13,352 nucleotides of DNA. Source: Alphaproteobacteria bacterium. GTDB lineage: Bacteria; Pseudomonadota; Alphaproteobacteria; Reyranellales; Reyranellaceae. Both the position numbers and the translations under genes were made by a program. Within the stretch, counting starts at the first letter, position 1. Each line of letters opens with the position of its first letter. The notes below the pieces were generated by a model. The model was not told the DNA's origin and ran no database searches. It saw only the letters and a list, made by a program, of their open reading frames with translations. The DNA is taken from contig VBAF01000082.1 in NCBI GenBank assembly GCA_005884705.1, positions 5,408-18,759 on the forward strand. The letters are read 5' to 3'. Shown one piece after another: positions 1-6,706 of the stretch.

Positions 1-1001
1 CGGACCCGTTGCAGCGCGGCATGCGGCGGCGGCGCATTGAGCGACGCCAGCAGTGCCGAAACCGAACGGAAGTCGAGCTCCGAATTGCGCCATTGCAGGT
101 CGCGCAGCGGATCGAAGCGGTGGTTCTCGATCGCCTCGACCGTCTCCCCGTCGAGCCCGCCGACATCGATCGTGGTGCCGAAAGTGCCGTCGTTCATGTG
201 GCGTCCGGCGCGTCCGGCGATCTGCGCCAGCTCGCCGTCGCGCAGGGGCCTGAGCTGCCGGCCGTCATATTTGCGCAACGAGGCGAACCAAACATGGTTC
301 ACGTCCATGTTGAGGCCCATGCCGATTGCATCGGTGGCGACCAGGTAGTCGACCTCGCCCGACTGGAACATCTCGACCTGGGCGTTGCGCGTGCGCGGGC
401 TGAGCGCTCCCATGACGATCGCCGTGCCGCCGCGCTGACGGCGGATCAGCTCGGCGATGGCATAGACCTCGCTCGCCGAGAAGCCGACCACGGCCGAACG
501 GCGCGGCAGGCGCGTCGCCTTCTTGGGCCCGGCATAAGTGAGCTTGGAAAAGCGCGGGCGGGCCACGACGTCGATGTCGGGCAGCAGGCGGTTGAGCACC
601 GGGCGGATGGTGTCGGCGCCCAGCAGCATGGTCTCGTCCATGCCGCGCGCCTGCAGAAGCCGGTCGGTGAAGAAATGGCCGCGCTCGGGATCGGCCGCCA
701 TCTGCACCTCGTCGACGGCGAGGAAGGAGACCGTCCGGTCGAGCGGCATCGATTCGACGGTGCAGATGAAATAGCGCGCGCCGGGCGGGACGATCTTCTC
801 TTCGCCGGTGATCAGCGCAACCTGGTGCGCGCCCTTGATCTTGACGACGCGATCGTAATTCTCGCGCGCCAGGAGGCGCAACGGGAAGCCGATCATGCCG
901 GACTCGTGGCCCAGCATGCGTTCGATCGCGAGATAGGTCTTTCCGGTGTTGGTCGGCCCGAGGACGGCGGTCAGGCGGCCGGACGCGCTGGCGAGCGACA
1001 T
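1..1001 (-). CDS. Suv3-family superfamily 2 RNA/DNA helicase (partial, C-terminus outside window)
   Basis: I read 333 codons from ATG at 1001 down to the left edge without a stop. The gene continues beyond the window. Helicase motifs appear in order: Walker A GPTNTGKT at residues 15-22, the motif II variant DEVQ at 97-100, motif V ATDAIGMGLNM at 222-232, and motif VI QIAGRAGR at 260-267. DEVQ and the GMGLN/GRAGR pair are typical of the Suv3-like NTP-dependent helicases common in alphaproteobacteria. These resemble the mitochondrial RNA degradosome helicase and presumably unwind structured RNA in the cytoplasm. The ATG is the first plausible start after the upstream stop (1039-1041). I see no good Shine-Dalgarno, so translation may depend on the preceding DUF1223 gene 37 bp upstream. 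The Suv3-specific C-terminal domain cannot be seen. Family assignment is firm; the substrate is inferred. Confidence 0.9.
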   Translation of the reverse strand, partial: MSLASASGRLTAVLGPTNTGKTYLAIERMLGHESGMIGFPLRLLARENYDRVVKIKGAHQVALITGEEKIVPPGARYFICTVESMPLDRTVSFLAVDEVQMAADPERGHFFTDRLLQARGMDETMLLGADTIRPVLNRLLPDIDVVARPRFSKLTYAGPKKATRLPRRSAVVGFSASEVYAIAELIRRQRGGTAIVMGALSPRTRNAQVEMFQSGEVDYLVATDAIGMGLNMDVNHVWFASLRKYDGRQLRPLRDGELAQIAGRAGRHMNDGTFGTTIDVGGLDGETVEAIENHRFDPLRDLQWRNSELDFRSVSALLASLNAPPPHAALQRV

Positions 1002-1038
1002 TGAGCCAACTTGGCCTTTGCCCGGGGCGGACGCAAGG

Positions 1039-1768
1039 CTAGCCGGCGATCATCGGCTCGAGCTTGTTGGCGCCGAGGACCGGCCCGTGATCGGATTGCT
1101 GCACGATGACTGCCAGCCCCTGCTCGGGCTGGAAGCGGTCGGCCGGCACGGTCCAGTGCGTTTGCGCACCGTTCCACCGGCTCACGATCTCGAAGTGGCG
1201 AACCACGTTGAAGTTGTCGAGCCGGCGGCCCTCGTTCTCGCCGCGCTGCACCGGCGTGGCATGGCGGCGGTCGTAGGCGAATAGCGTGACGTCGGCCGGT
1301 GCCTCGAGCTTCGCCGCCGCCAGCCAGATCCTGAGGGTGCCGTCGGCCATTCGGTTGAGTGTCGGCGTGGCGCGGGACGTCGAGTGCCGCTTGGCATCGC
1401 CCAGCATGGACTCGATCTGGCCGTCATTGATGCCGGGCTGATGGACGCGGCCGTCGACCACCATCTCGGGGGAGCGTGCGCGCATAGGCGCGCTGCCGCT
1501 CGGTCGTGGCCTTGCTGGCGAAGCGGTCCTTCCAGCCGATGTAGTCCCAGTAGTCGACATGAAAGGAGAGGGCGACGATGTCGGGCCGGCGCGCGAGCGT
1601 GCCGAGCAGCGCGTCGGCCGGCGGGCACGAGCTGCAGCCCTGCGAGGTGAAGAGCTCGACCGCCCAGGGACCGTTACCCTGGCCCGCCTTGCCCTCGGCC
1701 ATGGCATCGGCACCGGCCAGCAGGCCGGCGCCGGCGATCAAAACGGAACGTCTTCCAAGACGCGGCAT
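1039..1768 (-). pseudogene. DUF1223 thioredoxin-like exported protein, frameshifted
   Basis: Two minus-strand frames together make one DUF1223 protein. The N-terminal half (ATG 1768 to about 1470) has a signal sequence with an RR pair (PRLGRRSVLIAGAG) and the thioredoxin-like LFTSQGCSSCPPAD motif with its CxxC, then the HVDYWDYIGWKDRF block. The C-terminal half, in another frame and ending at TAG 1039-1041, holds PEMVVDGR, TLFAYDRR, RGENEGRRLDNFNVVR and the C-terminal tail. The frames cross at a run of five C (plus-strand G 1468-1472); four C would join them as ARTLPEMVVDG. From memory of the family, about 7-8 residues between YAR and PEMV also look missing, so a deletion of about 20 bases is an alternative. 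Function is unknown; export and a redox role are inferred. Start choice is uncertain: GGAGGAG at 1795-1801 lies 26 bases above the ATG, and a TTG at 1804 is also in frame. Confidence 0.82.
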
Positions 1769-1815
1769 GGGCTGAACGTGGGCACTGGGCCCGCTCTCCT
1801 CCAATCAACAAACGG

Positions 1816-1848
1816 TTAGACTCGCCTGAGGTAATATTATAACAATTC
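1816..1848 (+). promoter_or_regulatory. Candidate Zur operator overlapping a sigma70-like promoter of the azt operon
   Basis: GTAATATTATAACAATTC at 1831-1848 matches, at 15 of 18 positions, the alphaproteobacterial Zur palindrome as I remember it (GTAATGTTATAACATTAC). A promoter-like pair TTAGAC (1816-1821) and TATAAC (1838-1843), 16 bases apart, places the -10 inside the box, so zinc-loaded Zur would block RNA polymerase. This fits a zinc importer immediately downstream. The minus strand of the same box reads TATAAT (1841-1836), so the divergent DUF1223 gene could share the control. The consensus is from memory and was not searched. Confidence 0.7.
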
Positions 1849-1853
1849 GCGCC

Positions 1854-1970
1854 ATGCACGGCCCTTCCTCTCCCGGCACGGCCCTCCTGGCCATGAGCGC
1901 GCCGCGGCGCGTCGTCGGCGCGCTCGGGGTGGCGGCGCTGCTGTGGTTGTGCGTGTGGTGGGCGCTGTGA
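1854..1970 (+). CDS. 38-codon membrane micro-ORF upstream of aztA
   Basis: ATG at 1854 opens 38 codons ending at TGA 1968-1970. The product has a basic turn (APRRVV, residues 16-21) followed by one hydrophobic span (about residues 22-38, ending in LLWLCVWWAL), so it would be a single-pass membrane peptide. An internal Met14 at 1893 would give a 25-residue form. The ATG lies only 6 bases after the Zur-like box. If transcription starts near 1850 from the -10 at 1838-1843, the message is essentially leaderless. The stop codon overlaps the GTG start of aztA (GTGA, 1967-1970), suggesting translational coupling. I recognise no family. It may be a real peptide, a coupling leader, or chance in GC-rich DNA. 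Confidence 0.4.
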   Translation: MHGPSSPGTALLAMSAPRRVVGALGVAALLWLCVWWAL

Positions 1971-1975
1971 GCGCC
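1961..1975 (+). promoter_or_regulatory. Stem-loop with the aztA start codon in its loop
   Basis: GGCGCT (1961-1966) and AGCGCC (1970-1975) are perfect 6-base inverted arms around a 3-base loop. The loop is exactly GTG (1967-1969), the inferred aztA start codon. In mRNA this would restrict initiation unless ribosomes translating the upstream micro-ORF, whose stop codon is TGA 1968-1970, open it. The structure is seen directly in the sequence; its role is inferred. Confidence 0.45.
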
Positions 1976-2710
1976 GCGCTGAGGCTGGTCGATCTCACGG
2001 TCTCCTACGATCGGCATCCGGCCGTGCATCATGTCTCGGCCGAGATCCCGGCGGCGGAGATGACCGCGATCGTCGGTCCCAACGGCGCGGGCAAGAGCAC
2101 GCTCCTGAAAGCCCTGCTGGGCCTCGCGCCGCGCATCGAAGGCCGCATCGAATGCAGCGCGCGGCGCATCGCCTATCTGCCGCAGCAGGCCGAGATCGAT
2201 CGCTCGTTCCCGATCTCGGTGCTCGACACCGTGCTGCTCGGCCGCTGGTCGCGCTTCGGCGCCTTCGGCGGGGCCGGCCGGGTCGACGTGCACGATGCGC
2301 ATCATGCGATCGAATCGGTCGGGCTCGGCGGCTTCGAGCGCCGGCCGATCGACACGCTGTCGGTCGGCCAGTTCCAGCGCGTGCTGTTCGCGCGGCTTTT
2401 GCTGCAAGACGCGGATCTTGTCCTGTTGGACGAGCCGTTTGCCGCGATCGATTCCAAGACCGTCGCCGACCTGATGGACGTGATTCGCCGCTGGCGCAGC
2501 GAGCAGCGCACGGTGATCGCCGTGCTGCACGATCTCGACCAGGTGCGGCGCGACTTTCCCAACAGCCTGCTGCTGGCGCGCGAGCTGGTCGATAGCGGCC
2601 CGACGGCCCGCGTGCTGTCGGCCGAGAACCTGCTGCGCGCCCGCGCCATGGCCGAGGCGTGGGACGAGCAGGCCGGCGCCTGCGAGGTGCCGCTGCGGCG
2701 GACCGCGTGA
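1967..2710 (+). CDS. aztA: Zinc ABC transporter ATP-binding protein AztA
   Basis: This is the ATPase subunit of a manganese/zinc-type (AztABCD-like) importer. With the GTG start at 1967 the protein is 247 residues. It shows Walker A GPNGAGKST (37-45), a Q-loop in AYLPQQAEI (Q73/Q74), the signature as LSVGQ (131-135, Val in place of the usual third-position Gly), Walker B LVLLDEP (151-157) and the H-loop His188. The N-terminal SYDRHPAVHH is typical of AztA. An upstream in-frame start at 1943 would add eight residues inside the micro-ORF. GTG 1967 is preferred because it gives a normal N-terminus and a GTGA overlap with the preceding stop. The gene's own stop overlaps aztB in the same way. Control by zinc through the upstream Zur-like box is inferred. 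Confidence 0.9.
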   Translation: MSAALRLVDLTVSYDRHPAVHHVSAEIPAAEMTAIVGPNGAGKSTLLKALLGLAPRIEGRIECSARRIAYLPQQAEIDRSFPISVLDTVLLGRWSRFGAFGGAGRVDVHDAHHAIESVGLGGFERRPIDTLSVGQFQRVLFARLLLQDADLVLLDEPFAAIDSKTVADLMDVIRRWRSEQRTVIAVLHDLDQVRRDFPNSLLLARELVDSGPTARVLSAENLLRARAMAEAWDEQAGACEVPLRRTA

Positions 2711-3576
2711 TTTACGATCTCCTGATCGCGCCGTTCGCCGATTTCGGGTTCATGAAACGCGCGCTGGTGGCGAGCCTCTGCCTCGCCGTCGGCGGCTCGT
2801 CGATCGGCGTGTTCCTGATCCTGCGCCGCATGAGCCTGATGGGCGATGCGCTGGCCCATGCCCTGCTGCCCGGCGCGGCGCTCGGCTTCCTGCTGGGCGG
2901 GCTGTCGCTGCCGGCGATGAGCCTCGGCGGCTTCCTGGCCGGCATCACGACGGCGCTGGTCTCGGGCGCGATCGCCCGCTTCACGTCGATGCGCGAGGAT
3001 GCGAGCTTCGCCGCCGCCTATCTCACGGCGCTGGCGCTCGGCGTGCTGATCGTCAGCCTGCGCGGCTCGGCGGTCGACCTGATGAACATCCTGTTCGGCG
3101 CCATCCTCGCGGTCGACCGCACGGCGCTCCTGCTGGTCGCCGGCACGACGACGCTCACCCTGGCCGGCCTCGCCGCGATCTATCGCCCGCTGGTCGTCGA
3201 ATGCTTCAATCCCGGCTTCCTCGCCGCGATGGGCGTGCGCGGCGCGCTCTACCACTCGCTTTTCCTCGGGCTCGCCGTGCTGAACATGGTCGCCGCCTTC
3301 CAGGCGCTCGGCACCCTGATGGCACTCGGTCTGATGCTCTTGCCGGCGGTGGCCGCGTCGTTCTGGGCGCGCGAGGTCTGGTCGATGACGGCGATCGCCG
3401 CACCAATGGCCTTCCTGTCGGGCGCGATCGGCCTGCTGGTGTCGTTCCATGCCGGCCTGCCGTCGGGCCCGCTGATCGTGCTGATGGCGAGCCTGTTCTT
3501 CCTCGCCTCGCTGGTGTTCGGCACGCGCGCCTCGGTGCGCGCAAGGCTGTCGCATCCGCTGCACCTTCGCGGCTAA
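2707..3576 (+). CDS. aztB: Zinc ABC transporter permease AztB
   Basis: This is a 289-residue ABC-3 family integral membrane permease that would form the metal channel with AztA. It begins MIYDLLIAPFADFGFMKRAL and has multiple hydrophobic spans. GVFLILRRMSLMGDALAHALLPG near residues 35-57 is the conserved region of Mn/Zn permeases, followed by MREDASFAAAYL, VSLRGSAVDLMNILFG and LGTLMALGLMLLPAVAA. The start is GTG 2707, overlapping the aztA stop as GTGA. An open frame reaching back to 2659 would intrude into aztA and is not needed. In characterised systems aztC (periplasmic zinc-binding protein) and aztD follow. Here the next gene is a YeeE/YedE transporter, so a binding protein must come from elsewhere or be absent. 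Confidence 0.9.
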   Translation: MIYDLLIAPFADFGFMKRALVASLCLAVGGSSIGVFLILRRMSLMGDALAHALLPGAALGFLLGGLSLPAMSLGGFLAGITTALVSGAIARFTSMREDASFAAAYLTALALGVLIVSLRGSAVDLMNILFGAILAVDRTALLLVAGTTTLTLAGLAAIYRPLVVECFNPGFLAAMGVRGALYHSLFLGLAVLNMVAAFQALGTLMALGLMLLPAVAASFWAREVWSMTAIAAPMAFLSGAIGLLVSFHAGLPSGPLIVLMASLFFLASLVFGTRASVRARLSHPLHLRG

Positions 3577-3585
3577 TCTCCCGGC

Positions 3586-4580
3586 ATGACCATGGACCTG
3601 CAGGAGGAGGTCGCGCTGGCCGGCTTCGCGGTCGGCGCGGGATTCGGGGCGCTCGCGCGCTGGTCGGGCTTCTGCCTGCGCGGCGCGGTCGAGGACGTGC
3701 TGACCACCGCCGATGCGCCGCGCGCGCGCGGTTTTCTGCTGGCGATGGTGGTGGCGCTGATCTCGGTGCAGGCGCTGGTGCTCACCGGCCATCTCGATCT
3801 CTCCAAGGCGGTCGTGCTGCCGAGCCAGCTGTTCTGGGGCGGCGCGCTGCTCGGCGGCCTGCTGTTCGGCGTCGGCATGGTGCTGACCGGCGGCTGCGGC
3901 ACGCGCATGCTGGTGCTGGCCGCCGGTGGCAACCTGCGCTCGGTCGTGGTGTTCGTCGTCTTCGCCTTCGTCGCCTACGCCACCATCCGCGGCATCCTGG
4001 CGCCGGCGCGCGCCGCGCTGATGGCCGCGAGCTCGGTCGACCTCGCCAAGCAGACCATGCCGCTGATCGCCGGCGTCGTCGTGCTGGTGGCCGCACTGGC
4101 CTTCATCCTGTGGCGGCCGGTGGCGACGCGGCACCTGATCGGCAGCACCTTGATCGGCGCGCTGGTGGCGGCGGGCTATCTGGTCACCGGCGTGCTGGGC
4201 CGTGACGATTTCGACCCGACTGTCGTCGAGAGCCTCAACGCCACCCGCGGCGGCGGCGATTCGCTGATCTATCTGCTGACCTGGACCGGTTCGAAGATCA
4301 ACTTCGGCATCGCCTTCATCGCCGGCACGCTGGTTGGCGCGGCCTTGGTCGCGGGGCTGCGGCACGAGTTCAAGCTCGAGGGCTTCGAGCGGCCGGCCGA
4401 CATGCTGCGCTACGCCGGGGGCGGCGCGCTGATGGGCGTGGGCGGCGTGCTGGCGCTGGGCTGCACGGTCGGCAACGGACTGACCGGCATCGCCTCGCTG
4501 GCGCCGACCTCGTTCATCGCCCTGCCGGCGATGGTGCTGGCGGCCGGCGCGACCATGAAATGGCGAGGGAGGACCAGGGC

Positions 4581-4584
<4 letters not shown>
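3586..4584 (+). CDS. YeeE/YedE family sulfur-compound (thiosulfate-type) transporter
   Basis: A 332-residue polytopic membrane protein of the YeeE/YedE family, relatives of the thiosulfate transporter TsuA. It carries the two-repeat pattern of the family: RWSGFCLRGAV (Cys30) and LTGGCGTRML (Cys104) in the first half, and LGCTVGNGLTG (Cys293) in the second. In TsuA, cysteines in the pore relay thiosulfate, so these three are the likely substrate-handling residues. The start is ATG 3586, nine bases after the aztB stop; ATG 3592 two codons later is possible, and I see no strong Shine-Dalgarno. The stop TGA (4582-4584) overlaps the next gene's ATG. Its place in a zinc-transport operon is unusual. 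The substrate may be thiosulfate, sulfite or another sulfur compound. Confidence 0.87.
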
Positions 4585-5551
<967 letters not shown>

Positions 5552-5555
<4 letters not shown>

Positions 5556-5580
5556 TAAAGAATGGCTTTCTTCCTATATT
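5552..5580 (+). promoter_or_regulatory. vapBC promoter
   Basis: TTGATA (5552-5557) and TATATT (5575-5580), separated by 17 bases, form a near-consensus sigma70 promoter. The -35 overlaps the epoxide hydrolase stop codon and the -10 lies within the left arm of the inverted repeat. The expected transcription start is near 5587, about 20 bases before the vapB ATG. Confidence 0.75.
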
Positions 5581-5606
5581 CCTAGTCAAGGAAGATAGGA
5601 AGAAAG
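5566..5606. repeat. Near-perfect 17-bp inverted repeat, likely VapB/VapBC operator
   Basis: The left arm CTTTCTTCCTATATTCC (5566-5582) and right arm GGAAGATAGGAAGAAAG (5590-5606) pair at 16 of 17 positions around a 7-base spacer. The repeat covers the vapBC -10 element and ends at the base before the vapB ATG. It therefore also contains the AGGAAG ribosome-binding site. Its size and position fit binding of one or two ribbon-helix-helix VapB dimers for autoregulation. Confidence 0.8.
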
Positions 5607-5888
5607 ATGGCCCTAAACATTAAAGATCGGGAGACCGAAGAGGTCGTCCGGCGATTGGCCCAGCGCACCGGCCTTTCCATCACCGAAGCGGTCAAACAGG
5701 CGGCAGCGGACAAGCTCCGGCGGATGGAGACCGAGCATGCCGAGAGGATCGCCCGGCTGACGCCCGAGCAACTCGTGAAGCTGCGCAAGCTCGAGGAGAT
5801 CAGCAAGCGGGCGGCGGCGTTGCCGGTCTACGATGATCGAACCCCCGATGAAATCATCGGCTATGACGAGCGCGGCATCTGGAAGTGA
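5607..5888 (+). CDS. vapB: VapB-type antitoxin (Rv0623-like family)
   Basis: A 93-residue protein starting MALNIKDRETEEVVRRLA, the N-terminal ribbon-helix-helix DNA-binding region (about residues 1-40) of Rv0623-like / PSK-type VapB antitoxins. A charged helix follows (about 40-70). The tail YDDRTPDEIIGYDERGIWK resembles the toxin-neutralising C-terminus of the family. It would bind VapC to block its nuclease and bind the operator just upstream to repress the pair. The AGGAAG Shine-Dalgarno lies in the right arm of the inverted repeat. Its TGA overlaps the vapC start as GTGA. Codon choice looks less GC-biased than in neighbouring genes, consistent with later acquisition. Confidence 0.88.
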   Translation: MALNIKDRETEEVVRRLAQRTGLSITEAVKQAAADKLRRMETEHAERIARLTPEQLVKLRKLEEISKRAAALPVYDDRTPDEIIGYDERGIWK

Positions 5889-6277
5889 TCGTCGTCGACA
5901 GCTCGGCGATCATCGCCATCTTACTACGCGAGTCCGACGCTGCGGTGTTCCTAGGCGCGTTGGTGTCGACGACCGATTCGTGGATCTCCGCGGTGACGAA
6001 TTATGAGAGCCGGACCGTCGCTTATTCCCGGGGACGCGAGCCTCTTCTACAAGAGTACGAAACGCTCTTCGCGACAGCAGGGCTGAAGATCGCGGCGTTC
6101 GATGAACGGCAGTCGATGCTCGCTTTCGATGCCTTTCGCCGGTGGGGCAAAGGCATTCACCCCGCCGGCCTGAACTTTGGCGACTGTGCCGCCTATGCCT
6201 TGGCCAAAAGCCTCGATGCGCCGTTGCTGTTCAAGGGAGCGGACTTCGCGCGCACCGACGTTCGCGTCGCGACGTAA
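5885..6277 (+). CDS. vapC: VapC-type PIN-domain ribonuclease toxin
   Basis: A 130-residue PIN-domain protein, the usual VapC length. Acidic metal-binding residues are where expected: Asp5 in MIVVDSSAI, Glu41 in TNYES, Asp100 in NFGDCAAYALA, and a final acidic site at Asp120 (KGADF) or Asp125. VapC toxins are Mg/Mn-dependent endoribonucleases cutting tRNA or rRNA; the target here cannot be told from sequence. The GTG start at 5885 overlaps the vapB stop by four bases, so antitoxin and toxin translation are coupled. The stop (6275-6277) lies three bases from the convergent msrB stop, leaving no room for an intergenic terminator. All catalytic positions are intact, so the toxin looks functional. 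Confidence 0.9.
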   Translation: MIVVDSSAIIAILLRESDAAVFLGALVSTTDSWISAVTNYESRTVAYSRGREPLLQEYETLFATAGLKIAAFDERQSMLAFDAFRRWGKGIHPAGLNFGDCAAYALAKSLDAPLLFKGADFARTDVRVAT

Positions 6278-6280
6278 GAC

Positions 6281-6676
6281 CTACTTCTTCTCCTCGAACT
6301 TGAGCGCCGCGCCGTTCATGCAGTAGCGCTCGCCGGTCGGTTGCGGGCCGTCGGGAAAGACGTGGCCAAGATGGCCGCCGCACTTGGCGCATTGGACCTC
6401 GATCCGGACCATGCCGTGGCTGGCGTCGGTCGTGGTGTCGACCGCGCCTTGCTTCGGCGCCCAGAACGACGGCCAGCCCGAGCCGCTTTCGTACTTGGTC
6501 GTCGAATCGAACAACGGCTCGCCGCAGCCGGCGCAGCGGAAGACGCCGGGGCGCTTTTCGTTGTTCAACGGGCTGGTGAAGGGCCGCTCGGTGCCGTGGT
6601 TGCGCAGCACATGGTGCTGCAGCGGGTCGAGCTCCTTCTGCCACTCGGTGTCGGATTTCTGGACTTTGTCGCTCAT
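6281..6676 (-). CDS. msrB: Peptide-methionine (R)-S-oxide reductase MsrB
   Basis: A 131-residue MsrB that repairs the R-sulfoxide of oxidised methionine in proteins, probably in the cytosol as I see no signal peptide. It has the zinc-binding pairs CAGC (Cys48, Cys51) and CAKC (Cys96, Cys99), the core SGSGWPSFWAP, GHLGHVFPDGP, and the catalytic Cys119 in RYCMNGAALKF. The ATG at 6676 is chosen because GGAGGT (6686-6681) sits just upstream; a TTG four codons earlier would contain that Shine-Dalgarno. It begins 30 bases after the glutamate dehydrogenase stop and is probably co-transcribed with it. Confidence 0.95.
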   Translation of the reverse strand: MSDKVQKSDTEWQKELDPLQHHVLRNHGTERPFTSPLNNEKRPGVFRCAGCGEPLFDSTTKYESGSGWPSFWAPKQGAVDTTTDASHGMVRIEVQCAKCGGHLGHVFPDGPQPTGERYCMNGAALKFEEKK

Positions 6677-6706
6677 GATGACCTCCAAGATGGCGATGAT
6701 CGCGGC

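Noticed and set aside
5566..5606. Inverted repeat as a rho-independent terminator for the epoxide hydrolase gene
   Set aside because: Stem is AT-rich at its base, no T-tract follows, and it abuts the vapB start codon, so an operator or leader role fits better.
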